Source: Streptomyces sp. NRRL S-646 | GTDB taxonomy: Bacteria; Actinomycetota; Actinomycetes; Streptomycetales; Streptomycetaceae | DNA length: 64,000 nucleotides | NCBI RefSeq assembly: GCF_000720765.1 | Contig: NZ_JODC01000020.1 | Coordinates: 62,001-126,000 of the forward strand | Direction: 5' to 3' | Shown here: in pieces, positions 48,078 through 56,788 of the stretch | How the letters are laid out: every line of letters begins with the position of its first letter | Position numbering within the stretch: position 1 is the stretch's first letter | Made by a program: the position numbers and the translations under genes | Notes under the pieces: generated by a model | Seen by the model: the letters and a program-made list of their open reading frames with translations, nothing else | Told to the model about the DNA's origin: nothing | Databases searched by the model: none

Positions 48078-48104
48078 CAATCCACTCCGGCGACCGCTCC
48101 GAAT
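48078..48104 (+). promoter_or_regulatory. Probable SigK promoter for the DUF4331 gene
   Basis: CAATCC (48078-48083), 15 bases, CCGAAT (48099-48104), the same form and spacing as the sigK promoter in the same divergent gap. It predicts a start near 48111, 33 bases before ATG 48144. Confidence 0.6.
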
Positions 48105-48143
48105 CAGCGTTCGTCAGGCAAGTTGGGACTGAGGACGGACGGC

Positions 48144-49676
48144 ATGACACCTATCTCCAGGAGCGGCTCGGGACGCAGGAGCATCGCGACCCTGATAGCC
48201 AGTGCGCTGGCCGCCGGCGGGCTCACGGCCGCCGGTGTGGCCACGCTGGTACCGGGGGCGGCCTCCGCCTCCAGCCACCGGGAGGCCCCGCTGATCTCGG
48301 GGCAGCCCCAGTACGACAACACGGACCTGTACGCGTTCGTCAGCCCGGACAAGCCGGACACCACGACGGTCATCGCGAACTTCATCCCGTTCGAGGAACC
48401 GGCGGGCGGCCCGAACTTCTACCAGTTCGGCGACGACGCCCAGTACGACATCCACATCGACAACAACGGTGACGCGCAGGACGATCTGCTGCTGCGCTAC
48501 ACGTTCAAGACGCAGACGAAGAACAAGAAGTCGTTCCTGTACAACACGGGCGTGGTCAGCAACCTGGCCGACCCGGACCTGAACATCACGCAGACGTACG
48601 ACATCGAGGTCGTCAAGCTGAGGCACGGCAAGGCCGTGTACCGCTCGAAGCTCGCCGACGACGTTCCGGTGGCGCCGTCGGACGTGGGCAAGGCGTCGAT
48701 GCCGGACTACAACAAGCTGCGCGAGCAGGCGATCTACAAGCTTCCCAACGGCGCGCAGACCTTCGCCGGGCAGGCGGACGACCCCTTCTTCGCCGACCTG
48801 CGCGTCTTCGACCTGCTGTACGGCGGGAACCTCTCCGAGGTCGGGCGGGACACCCTCAAGGGCTACAACGTCAACTCGATCGCCCTGCAGGTTCCGACGG
48901 ACATGATCACCGAGTCGGAGAAGCAGCCGGTCGTCGGCATCTGGTCGACCGTGCAGCGCAGGAACGCGCGGGGCTACTACGAGCAGGTCTCACGTCTGGG
49001 CAACCCGCTCGTCAACGAGGTCGTCAACCCGATCAAGGACAAGGACAAGTTCAACGCGTCCTCGCCCGCGTACGACGGGCAGTTCCTGAAGAACGTGACC
49101 AACCCGGAGCTGCCGAAGCTCATCGAGTCGATCTACAAGATCAAGGCTCCGTCGGAGCCGCGCAACGACCTCGTCGACGTGTTCCTGAAGGGCGTCAAGG
49201 GCCTCAACCAGCCGCCGTACGTGCGTCCGGCGGAAGAGCTGCGCCTGAACACGTCCATCAAACCGACCGCCTATCCGAAGCGGCTGGGCGTCCTCGACGG
49301 TGACAACGCGGGCTTCCCGAACGGGCGCCGGCTCACCGACGATGTGATCGACGAGGCGCTCCAGGTCGTGGAGGGCGAACTGGTCGGCTCCAAGAACGAC
49401 CTGGGCGACGCGGTCGACAAGAACGACAAGAGCTTCGGCAAGTACTTCCCGTACCTGGCCAACCCGACGTCCGGCTCGCGCGGTGCGACGGCCAAGGGCG
49501 TCAGCAGCGGCAGCGACGTCAAGAGCCAGCTCGGTGACGCCCTGCAGCCCGCGTCGGCCGGTGGCATGAACAACACCACGCTGATCGCGGCCTCGGCCGG
49601 TGGCGGAGCTGCCGGTATCGCTCTGATCGGCGCGGGCCTCATGTGGTGGCGCCGGATGCGGAGCCGGGTCTACTAG
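48144..49676 (+). CDS. DUF4331 secreted/membrane-anchored protein
   Basis: 510 residues. A signal sequence (IATLIASALAAGGLTAAGVATLV) ends near ASAS, followed by the DUF4331 N-terminal hallmark SSHREAPLISGQPQYDNTDLYAFVSPD and family blocks (YQFGDDAQYDIHIDNNGD; DDPFFADLRVFDLLYGG). A C-terminal helix (AGGGAAGIALIGAGLMWW) with an RRMRSR tail anchors it outside the cell. The function of DUF4331 is unknown. ATG 48144 follows GAGGACGGAC. It is divergent from sigK with a SigK-type promoter upstream and is followed by tandem terminators. Confidence 0.92.
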   Translation: MTPISRSGSGRRSIATLIASALAAGGLTAAGVATLVPGAASASSHREAPLISGQPQYDNTDLYAFVSPDKPDTTTVIANFIPFEEPAGGPNFYQFGDDAQYDIHIDNNGDAQDDLLLRYTFKTQTKNKKSFLYNTGVVSNLADPDLNITQTYDIEVVKLRHGKAVYRSKLADDVPVAPSDVGKASMPDYNKLREQAIYKLPNGAQTFAGQADDPFFADLRVFDLLYGGNLSEVGRDTLKGYNVNSIALQVPTDMITESEKQPVVGIWSTVQRRNARGYYEQVSRLGNPLVNEVVNPIKDKDKFNASSPAYDGQFLKNVTNPELPKLIESIYKIKAPSEPRNDLVDVFLKGVKGLNQPPYVRPAEELRLNTSIKPTAYPKRLGVLDGDNAGFPNGRRLTDDVIDEALQVVEGELVGSKNDLGDAVDKNDKSFGKYFPYLANPTSGSRGATAKGVSSGSDVKSQLGDALQPASAGGMNNTTLIAASAGGGAAGIALIGAGLMWWRRMRSRVY

Positions 49677-49689
49677 GCCGCCCCCGACG

Positions 49690-49732
49690 GCGGATCGGGC
49701 GGACTCTTCGGAGCGGCAGCCGCCCGATCCGC
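49690..49732 (+). terminator. Terminator 1 after the DUF4331 gene
   Basis: Perfect 13-bp stem GCGGATCGGGCGG / CCGCCCGATCCGC, 17-base loop, 13 bases after the stop. Confidence 0.8.
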
Positions 49733-49755
49733 GGATCTCGCACCACCCACAGTCT

Positions 49756-49799
49756 GGCGCGGCCCGCACGTACTCATCCCCCACGGTGCGGGCCGCGCC
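49756..49799 (+). terminator. Terminator 2 / leader hairpin before the TPR gene
   Basis: Perfect 14-bp stem GGCGCGGCCCGCAC / GTGCGGGCCGCGCC, 16-base loop. With the first hairpin it should separate DUF4331 transcription from the TPR-NicO pair, unless readthrough is regulated. Confidence 0.75.
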
Positions 49800-49848
49800 G
49801 CTTCCAGCGGCAACTTTCTTGTCCTGCACGGCACTTGAGGAGAGGGCA

Positions 49849-51444
49849 ATGACCCCGGGTACGAACGACAGCGAGGACCGCCCCGCGGAGGGTGGCGGGA
49901 CCGGTAGTGAGTCGTCTGCGGGTTCGTCGGGGCTGGTCGCGCCCACGCGCCGGAGTCGCACATCTACACGCCCCGCGCCCCTTGAGGGAGTTGCCGGGCC
50001 GGAGTCGAAAGCAGCCGTCAGCACCCCCGAAGGCAAGTGCGTCGATTCCCCGGAGGATGTCTCCGCCGACGAGCGAGTCACCGCTGTGCGTCGCGTCGCT
50101 GCTGCTGGACGCCGGTGGCACATCGGTCAACTGACCGGGCTCGCCGCCCTGTTGGCCGTCGCGCTCACCGGTGGTTCCATCGCGTACGGCGCCATCCGGG
50201 ACGGTGGGACCACGGCCGTTGCCGATGCGCCCAGCGCGTTGTCTCCGGCGTTGCTGAACAGCGGGAACATCGACGCGAGCATCCTCTCCCTGCAGGCCCA
50301 TCTCAAGGCGCAGCCAAGGGACTTCGGCAGCTGGGCGAGTCTCGGGCTCGCCTATGTCGAGCAGGCCCGCACCAAGGGCGACCCCTCCCGTTACCCGCAG
50401 GCCGACAAGGCCCTCAAGCGCTCCCTCGCCGTGAAGCCCGGCAACGAGCAGGCCATCACCGGGCAGGCGGCCCTCGCCGCGGCCCGGCACGACTTCAAGG
50501 ACGCCCTGAACTACGCCGACCAGGTGCTGAAGGAGAACCCCTACAGCCAGAACGCCCTCTCCTCCCGTATCGACGCCCTCGTCGAACTCGGCCGCTACGC
50601 CGACGCGTCGAAGGCGGCCGACACCGCGGACTCACGGCGCCCGGGCATCCCCGTCTTCACCCGGTACGCGTATGTGCACGAGCTGCGCGGGGACGTGAGG
50701 ACGGCCCGCCGGATCCTGGAGCAGGCCCTCGGCACCGCCAGCACCAAGGGCGACATCTCCTACGTCGCCTTCCAGCTCGGCCAACTCGCCTGGAACCAGG
50801 GCGACTACAAGACCGCGGTCGGCCACTACGCCCGCGCCCTCGCCGCCGACGACAACTACCTGCCGGCGCTGGAGGGGCGGGCCCGCGCCGAGTACGCGAG
50901 CGGCGACAGGGCGACCGGGCTCAGGGACATGGAGCAGCTCGTCGCCCGCTACCCGCTGCCCCAACCCCTCGTGGAACTCGGCGAGATGTACGAGGCCCGC
51001 GGCGCCGAGGGCGACAGGGCGAAGGCCCGCGACCAGTACGCCCTGGTCGACGCCTGGATCGCCCTCGCACGCGCCAACGGCGTCAACGCCGACCTCGACA
51101 CCGCCCTCGCGGCGGCCGACCACGGCGACAGGGCCGCGGCCCTGCGCGCCGCCCGCGCCGAGTGGGCCCGCCGCCACACCGTGCACACCGCGGACGCCCT
51201 GGCCTGGGCACTGCACGTCAACGGCAAGGACGCCCAGGCCCTCCCGTACGCCCGGCAGGCGACGGCCACCGGCTACCGCAACGCCTCGTTCCTCTACCAC
51301 CGCGGCATGATCGAACGCGCCACCGGGCGTGCGTCGGACGCCCGCGGCTCCCTCAAGGCGGCGCTGGAACTCAACCCCGGCTTCTCGCCACTGGGCGCCC
51401 GCGAAGCCCGTAAGGCACTCGAAGACCTGGAGGCGGCGAAGTGA
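49849..51444 (+). CDS. Membrane-anchored TPR protein
   Basis: 531 residues: a disordered cytoplasmic N-terminus (~1-88), one membrane helix near 92-112 (LTGLAALLAVALTGGSIAYG), then an extracytoplasmic array of tetratricopeptide repeats (e.g. FGSWASLGLAYVEQAR, YAEQ-type YKTAVGHYARALAADDNY). Residues ~28-49 are encoded by dispersed repeat B. SD GAGGAGAGGG precedes ATG 49849. Its stop overlaps the start of the NicO exporter, so the two are coupled; the TPR part probably scaffolds the exporter or the DUF4331 protein at the membrane. Confidence 0.88.
   Translation: MTPGTNDSEDRPAEGGGTGSESSAGSSGLVAPTRRSRTSTRPAPLEGVAGPESKAAVSTPEGKCVDSPEDVSADERVTAVRRVAAAGRRWHIGQLTGLAALLAVALTGGSIAYGAIRDGGTTAVADAPSALSPALLNSGNIDASILSLQAHLKAQPRDFGSWASLGLAYVEQARTKGDPSRYPQADKALKRSLAVKPGNEQAITGQAALAAARHDFKDALNYADQVLKENPYSQNALSSRIDALVELGRYADASKAADTADSRRPGIPVFTRYAYVHELRGDVRTARRILEQALGTASTKGDISYVAFQLGQLAWNQGDYKTAVGHYARALAADDNYLPALEGRARAEYASGDRATGLRDMEQLVARYPLPQPLVELGEMYEARGAEGDRAKARDQYALVDAWIALARANGVNADLDTALAAADHGDRAAALRAARAEWARRHTVHTADALAWALHVNGKDAQALPYARQATATGYRNASFLYHRGMIERATGRASDARGSLKAALELNPGFSPLGAREARKALEDLEAAK
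49931..49995 (+). repeat. Dispersed repeat family B, copy 4, within coding sequence
   Basis: GGCTGGTCGCGCCCACGCGC through CCCCGCGCCCCTTGAGGG aligns with the long intergenic copy at 11844-11911. It is read in frame as part of the TPR protein's disordered N-terminus. Confidence 0.75.
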
Positions 51445-53189
51445 ACCCCCGTCGATTGCTCGCCTCCACCGGGGCCGTCCTCACGGCGGCCTGCGCGCTC
51501 GCGCTGGTACCTTCCACCGGCGCGAGCGCGCACCCTCTCGGCAACTTCACCGTCAACCGCTACGACGGCCTGGTGGCGGCCCCCGGCAAGCTCCGCGTGG
51601 ACCACGTCGAGGACCTCGCCGAAATCCCGGCCACCCAGGCCAAGCCCGACATCAAGCGGCTGGGCATGACCGAGTGGGCGAAGGAGCGGTGTGCGAAGGC
51701 GGCCGAGGGCAGCAAGGTCACCGTGGACGGACAGCCGACCGCCCTGACCGTCGGCAGCAGCAAGGCGCAACTGCGGCCGGGTCAGGCGGGGCTGAACACC
51801 CTCCGGGTGGAGTGCCGGCTGACCGCGCCGCTCCCCAAGGGCGACAGCGTGACCCTCGGCTTCCACAGCGAGGGCGCCACCTCCGGGCCCGGCTGGCGGG
51901 AGATCACCGCGCGCGGCGACCGTATGACGCTCACCGCGACGGACGTACCGAAGACCTCGGTGTCCCATGAACTCACCAGCTATCCCAAGGAGTTGCTCTC
52001 CTCCCCCGCCGACACCTCCACCGCCTCCCTGCGCGTACGCCCCGGCGGACCGGCCCTGGCCGAGGAGCGGCAGGGCGCCCCTGCGGCCTCCGTGCTGCCG
52101 CGCGGCGCCGACCGCTGGACGCAGGCCCTGAACAACCTGGTCGCCCGCCACGACCTCACCTTCGGCTTCGCCGCGCTCTCGCTGCTCATCGCGGTCGTCC
52201 TGGGTGCGATGCACGCGCTCGCCCCGGGCCACGGCAAGACCCTGATGGCCGCGACGGCAGCCGCCCGCGGTGGCCGCGCCCGCCTCAAGGACGTCATGCC
52301 TCTGGCCGCCTCGGTCACGGTCACCCACACCCTGGGCGTGGTCGCCCTCGGCCTCCTGGTCACAGCCGGCTCGGCGGCGGCCCCCTCGGTGATCACCTGG
52401 CTGGGCATCGCAAGCGGCGTCCTGGTGACCTGCGCGGGCGCCACGCTCGTACGCCGAGCCTGGCGCAACCGCAGCCCCGGACACGGACACACCCATGCCC
52501 CCGAGCACGCCCACGATCACGGGCATTCGCACGACCACGACCACCCGCACCCCCACGGCCCCGGCGGCCATACGCACCCGCACGAGACCACCGAGCCCGA
52601 GGAACGCGCTCTGGTCCTGGTCGCCGCCCATACCGAAACCGCCTCGACGGCAGCGGAGCCCCACATCCACACGCACTCCCCCGGCCACCCACACGAGCAC
52701 GATCATGAGCACGACCACCCCCACGGCCACGATCACGACCACAGCCCCACCCACCACTCCGATCACACGCACCCCCACCCCCATCCCCACTCACACACCG
52801 TCGAGCACACCCACGGCGGCTTCACCCACACCCACTCCGTCGCCCCCACCCTGCGCGGCACGATCCTGCTGGGCTTCGCCGGTGGCCTCGTGCCGAGTCC
52901 CTCCGCGGTCGTCGTGCTCGTGGGCGCGGCGGCGCTCGGCCAGGCCTGGTTCGGGCTGCTGCTGGTCGTGGCGTACGGCGTCGGGCTGGCCCTCACCCTC
53001 ACCGCGGCGGGGTTCGCCGTCGTCAAGCTGGGTACCGGGATGAACCGTGTGCTGGACAGACGCCCCCGCTGGACCACCCACCCGATGGCGGTCCTCGTCC
53101 GCAGGACCGCGCCCCTGGGCTCGGCGTTCCTCGTCGTGTCGCTCGGAATCGGACTGGTGCTCAAGGGGGCGGCATCCGCACTCGGCTGA
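51441..53189 (+). CDS. NicO/RcnA-type nickel-cobalt exporter with His-rich loop
   Basis: 582 residues. Signal peptide (~1-30), an extracytoplasmic domain (~31-235) starting HPLGNFTVNRYDGL, then six or so helices of the NicO (HoxN/RcnA-like) fold. The metal-binding helix motif is MHALAPGHGKT (257-267), and a cytoplasmic His-rich loop (about 347-466) carries 41 histidines. It should bind and export Ni/Co (family knowledge). The GTG start overlaps the TPR stop (GTGA). The TPR partner and DUF4331 gene upstream form a recurring set in Streptomyces as I recall. Confidence 0.9.
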   Translation: MNPRRLLASTGAVLTAACALALVPSTGASAHPLGNFTVNRYDGLVAAPGKLRVDHVEDLAEIPATQAKPDIKRLGMTEWAKERCAKAAEGSKVTVDGQPTALTVGSSKAQLRPGQAGLNTLRVECRLTAPLPKGDSVTLGFHSEGATSGPGWREITARGDRMTLTATDVPKTSVSHELTSYPKELLSSPADTSTASLRVRPGGPALAEERQGAPAASVLPRGADRWTQALNNLVARHDLTFGFAALSLLIAVVLGAMHALAPGHGKTLMAATAAARGGRARLKDVMPLAASVTVTHTLGVVALGLLVTAGSAAAPSVITWLGIASGVLVTCAGATLVRRAWRNRSPGHGHTHAPEHAHDHGHSHDHDHPHPHGPGGHTHPHETTEPEERALVLVAAHTETASTAAEPHIHTHSPGHPHEHDHEHDHPHGHDHDHSPTHHSDHTHPHPHPHSHTVEHTHGGFTHTHSVAPTLRGTILLGFAGGLVPSPSAVVVLVGAAALGQAWFGLLLVVAYGVGLALTLTAAGFAVVKLGTGMNRVLDRRPRWTTHPMAVLVRRTAPLGSAFLVVSLGIGLVLKGAASALG

Positions 53190-53252
53190 GCTACGTTGGG
53201 GAAGAAAGCGCACGGAGTGGAGAAAACACGCGGATGCGAATGGGGGACGCCC

Positions 53253-54857
53253 GTGTCCGAAGAATCGGGCAGTGAACGTCTGATCGCGGGCCGCTACCGT
53301 CTCCTGTCCCCCCTCGGTGAGGGCGGCATGGGAACCGTGTGGCGCGCCCGGGACGAGGTGCTGCACCGCGAGGTCGCCGTCAAGGAGGTGCGTGCACCCG
53401 CCGGGCTGCCGGCCTCGGACGTGGAGCGGATGTACGCCCGGCTGGAGCGCGAGGCGTGGGCGGCCGCGCGGGTCGCCAACCGCAACGTCGTCACGGTGTA
53501 CGACGTGGCGACGCAGGACGGCCGGCCGTGGATCGTCATGGAGCTGGTCCGCGGTATCTCTCTTGCCGAACTCCTGGACGCCGAGGGCCCGTTGGATCCG
53601 CAGCGCGCCGCACACATCGGCGCGGAGGTGCTCGCCGCGCTGCGGGCGGCGCACGAGGCCGGGGTGCTGCACCGGGATGTGAAGCCCGCCAATGTGCTGC
53701 TGTCGAACGACGACCGGGTGGTGCTCACCGATTTCGGTATCGCCCAGGTCGAGGGCAGCTCGGCGCTGACGATGACCGGGGAGGTGATCGGCTCGCCGGA
53801 GTTCCTGGCGCCGGAGCGGGCGCTGGGCCGCACGCCCGGTCCGGAGTCCGACCTGTGGTCGCTCGGCGTGCTGCTGTACGCGGCGGTCGAGGGCAACTCC
53901 CCGTTCCGCCAGGAGACCCCCCTCAGCACCCTGCGCGCGATCGTCGACGAGGAGCTGCCGCCGCCGCACCGGGCCGGTCCGCTGACCCCCGTCATCGAGG
54001 GGCTGCTGCGCAAGGACCCGGCCGAGCGGCTGTCGGCCGACCGGGCCGAGCAGGACCTGCGGATCATCTCAGCGGGCGGCACGCCCCACGCGTACGGAGC
54101 GCAGGCGTCGCCGTACGCACCGACGGTCGCGGCCTTCCCGCAGCCTCAGTCGCCGACGCCTCCGATGCCGTACCCGGTCGGGCGGACGCAGCCCGCGCCG
54201 AGCCCCTCGACGACGACGGCGGCCGCACCGCCGCCGGAGCGCAACCGTCGGGCCGGCGTCATCCTGCTCGTGGGGGTGGTCTTCCTCGCCCTGGCCATCG
54301 GAGGGCTGACGTACGCGCTGCTGAACCGCGACAACGGCGGGGGGAACAACAACGCCGACACCCCCCGTTCGGACACCGGGACTCCGTCGACCGCCACGCA
54401 CAGCAACCCTGGCGGAGGCGCGAGCCCGACGCCGACTCCGAGCAGCAGCCCCTCCAAGACGCCCCCCCAGTCCGTGAACGTCACGCTGTCCGGCTCCCAC
54501 ACCGACTACTCCGGCACCTGTCCGCCCGCCCGGAGCGACGCGCCCGAATTCACGGCGACCTTCACGGTGGGGAAGCTGCCGGCGGAGGTCAGTTACCGCT
54601 GGCTGTCGAAGGACGGGCAGATCATGGATCCGGGGTGGAGGACCCTGTCCTTCCCGGAGGGCGGCGGAAAGACCAAGCAGGACAAGGCGTTCGTGACGAC
54701 GTACAACAGCACCGGGACCTTCCGGAACTCGATCAGTGTCGAGGTGCGCTCGCCGAAGCAGACGACGTCCAACTCGGTTCCGTTCTCGGTGACCTGTGTG
54801 GCGGAGACCCCGACGGGCGGGGCCTCCTCCAGTACTTCGCCGTCACCCTCCGAGTGA
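53253..54857 (+). CDS. Transmembrane Ser/Thr protein kinase
   Basis: 534-residue PknB-type kinase. The Gly loop LGEGGMG is at about 21-27, Lys44 in AVKEV, HRDVKPAN at 140-147 and DFG at 160-162. A Pro-rich juxtamembrane segment leads to a helix at 334-357 (VILLVGVVFLALAIGGLTYA) and an extracellular Thr/Ser/Pro linker with a beta-rich domain of ~110 residues (VNVTLSGSHTDYSGTCPPAR). The GTG 53253 start follows GGGGGAC. It ends abutting the convergent esterase gene. The ectodomain probably senses a cell-wall or surface ligand. Confidence 0.94.
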   Translation: MSEESGSERLIAGRYRLLSPLGEGGMGTVWRARDEVLHREVAVKEVRAPAGLPASDVERMYARLEREAWAAARVANRNVVTVYDVATQDGRPWIVMELVRGISLAELLDAEGPLDPQRAAHIGAEVLAALRAAHEAGVLHRDVKPANVLLSNDDRVVLTDFGIAQVEGSSALTMTGEVIGSPEFLAPERALGRTPGPESDLWSLGVLLYAAVEGNSPFRQETPLSTLRAIVDEELPPPHRAGPLTPVIEGLLRKDPAERLSADRAEQDLRIISAGGTPHAYGAQASPYAPTVAAFPQPQSPTPPMPYPVGRTQPAPSPSTTTAAAPPPERNRRAGVILLVGVVFLALAIGGLTYALLNRDNGGGNNNADTPRSDTGTPSTATHSNPGGGASPTPTPSSSPSKTPPQSVNVTLSGSHTDYSGTCPPARSDAPEFTATFTVGKLPAEVSYRWLSKDGQIMDPGWRTLSFPEGGGKTKQDKAFVTTYNSTGTFRNSISVEVRSPKQTTSNSVPFSVTCVAETPTGGASSSTSPSPSE

Positions 54858-55664
54858 TCAGGCCGCGCTGGTCAGGACGGGCAGATAGCCGCCCGACTGG
54901 CCGGCCGCGGTGGGGTGGTACGACTCGCCGATGTTGAACCACTCGACGCTGTGCAGCCAGGAGCTGCCGGAGCAGATCTCGTGGCCGGTGAAGGTGGTGC
55001 GGACGTCGCCGTACGTGAAGCCGTGGTCGGCGGCGACCTTCGCGGTGGCGGTGTCCAGGTAGTCGGCCGCGTCGTTGATCGCCTTCCGCTTGGTCTCGGA
55101 GAGGCCGAGGCAGGTGGTGCCGATCTTGTAGAAGCGGGGGTAGCCGAGGACGACGACATGGGCGTTCGGGGCCTTGGCGGTGATCGCCGAGTAGACGTTG
55201 TTCAGCTGTCCGGGGAGCGTCGAGTCGACGTACGCCTTCGCGGTGTTGATCCGGGAGAGGCAGGCGCTGTCGGACTGGAGCACACACGTCGTCATGACGT
55301 CGGAGAAGCCGGCGTCGTTGCCGCCGATGGTGATGGAGACCAGGCCGGTGGCGGCGCTGAGCGGGCCCAGTTGTCCGGACAGAACATCACCCGTACGGGC
55401 GCCCGAGCAGGCGGTGAAGTCGAACGTCGAGGGTGAGTGGGCGGCGGCCCAGAGGTAGGGGTAGGCCTTCGTGCTGCGCTTGCAGTCGCCGCTGGCGCTG
55501 ATGTAGCTGCCGGTGCCGACCCCGGAGGAATAGGAGTCGCCGAGGGCCACATAGCCGGAGGCTGCGGCCTGTCCGGACGCCTGCGCTGCCGTGGCCCCGG
55601 TGAGGGCCGTGCCGGCGGCGAGGAGGATCGAGCTCACGAAAACGGCAATTCGGGAACGTCTCAT
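54858..55664 (-). CDS. Secreted SGNH/GDSL esterase-lipase
   Basis: 268 residues. Signal peptide ~1-29 (IAVFVSSILLAAGTALTGATAAQA). SGNH blocks: YVALGDSYSSG with the nucleophile Ser (block I), the Gly, GGND (block III), and the C-terminal SYHPTAAG supplying His (block V). Six cysteines suggest three disulfides, as in the Streptomyces secreted GDSL lipases. It hydrolyses esters or lipids outside the cell. Its stop abuts the kinase stop (TGATCA) with no space for a separate terminator. Confidence 0.95.
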   Translation of the reverse strand: MRRSRIAVFVSSILLAAGTALTGATAAQASGQAAASGYVALGDSYSSGVGTGSYISASGDCKRSTKAYPYLWAAAHSPSTFDFTACSGARTGDVLSGQLGPLSAATGLVSITIGGNDAGFSDVMTTCVLQSDSACLSRINTAKAYVDSTLPGQLNNVYSAITAKAPNAHVVVLGYPRFYKIGTTCLGLSETKRKAINDAADYLDTATAKVAADHGFTYGDVRTTFTGHEICSGSSWLHSVEWFNIGESYHPTAAGQSGGYLPVLTSAA

Positions 55665-55860
55665 GGAACCTCCCTTTAGCAGGATCTCTGCCGTAACCGT
55701 CGTACCAATTACACGTGTCGATGGGAAGTGTCCATGTCAAGACTTTTCGGTCCCTGCCGGGTCGTCACCACCCCTTCACGACATGTTGATTACGTGCTCA
55801 TGACAGACCTGTTGACGACCCCTCAACCCCTTGTTCCGCACCGGCAGATGTCCCGTTCTT

Positions 55861-55893
55861 GTTCCCCGGAGGGAGTCGACGCCTCCGGGGAAC
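55861..55893 (+). terminator. Orphan terminator-like hairpin
   Basis: Perfect 12-bp stem GTTCCCCGGAGG / CCTCCGGGGAAC with 9-base loop in the gap between two divergent genes (55665-56008), so it ends no annotated gene. The 196 bases before it hold no convincing ORF. It could end a small RNA or sit in a long leader of the membrane-protein gene. Confidence 0.6.
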
Positions 55894-56008
55894 ACGTGTT
55901 TAAGAGTGGATGAGAACAGGTGTGGGAGGGTTCCGTGTCTTGACGCCCCCTCTTGCGCTGCGCGACATTGAAGCCCGGCATCCGGCGCGCTGGGGGGCAA
56001 AGTCGCCA

Positions 56009-56443
56009 ATGCAGACCATCCGTATCAAGAGACTCACCAATAGACCTTCGACAGACGGCAGATCGTCGACAGACGGCGCCGAGCGGGCGCGACCAGGACC
56101 GGGGAGGGACCTGTCGCCACTGCTCGCGGGCGCCGCGACGGCCGTGGGGGGATTCGGCGCGCTGCTGGCGCTGACCGACTCGGGCTCACCCCTGCGCGGG
56201 CCGCTCACCCTGTTTTTTCTGCTCGCCGCGCCCGCGACGGCCATCGGGGCCGCGCTGCGCGGGCTGGAGCCCTTCGGCCGCGCACTCGCCGCCGTCGCTG
56301 GCGCAATCGTGCTCAACATGCTGGTGGCACAGGGCATGTTGGCCGTTCACCGGTGGTCGGTGCGCGGCGGAATCATCGCAGTGACCGTGATCAGTTTCCT
56401 CCTTCTTCTGCGTTCTGTAACGGTCAAACCAACAAAAACGTGA
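56009..56443 (+). CDS. Small four-helix membrane protein
   Basis: 144 residues. A polar N-terminus (~1-32) is followed by four hydrophobic helices (LLAGAATAVGGFGALLAL; LTLFFLLAAPATAIGAAL; LAAVAGAIVLNMLVAQGM; IIAVTVISFLLLL). ATG 56009 follows GGGGGGC at a long distance; an in-frame ATG at 55910 would add 33 residues. I do not recognise the family. Its position directly upstream of glycosyltransferase genes suggests a part in the polysaccharide locus. Confidence 0.7.
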   Translation: MQTIRIKRLTNRPSTDGRSSTDGAERARPGPGRDLSPLLAGAATAVGGFGALLALTDSGSPLRGPLTLFFLLAAPATAIGAALRGLEPFGRALAAVAGAIVLNMLVAQGMLAVHRWSVRGGIIAVTVISFLLLLRSVTVKPTKT

Positions 56444-56788
56444 GGCCTCGTTCCAGGTCTTGCCATACAGGTTCATTCGTCAATACCGTCGTATATCTCA
56501 CCCGCATCGGTCCATCATCGAGCGGCCCAGGGGAGGGCTCAGGACCGCGATGGTTCCCGGCGTGGGGCGCGGTAGGGGGGTGCCGTGCTCGGTGACCGCA
56601 CTTGTGACCGGGTCGTGCCGCGCGACCGGCTGCCGTTCAACGGCAGACGGCCAGCTTTGCCAGCTCGCCATCGGCGTGCACGGAGATCCATTTCGTCATG
56701 CCACAGGCGTGTAACCCCCCTTTCGAACCGGACACATAACCGGGCCGCCCAGGGGCGGGCGGTCCACCGGACGAGAGGGACCAGACTC
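56444..56788 (+). promoter_or_regulatory. Gene-free 345-bp leader of the polysaccharide operon
   Basis: No ORF is credible here. It contains the perfect 17-bp palindrome CTGCCGTT-C-AACGGCAG (56630-56646), a direct repeat GTGACCG near 56592/56604, and an A/T-richer stretch at 56465-56515. It probably holds the main promoter of the four-gene operon 56789-63249. Confidence 0.5.

Noticed and set aside
55728..55913. Small plus-strand ORF (61 codons) before the membrane protein gene
   Set aside because: No ribosome site, it runs through a perfect terminator-like hairpin, and the peptide has no recognisable features; a small RNA is a better explanation.
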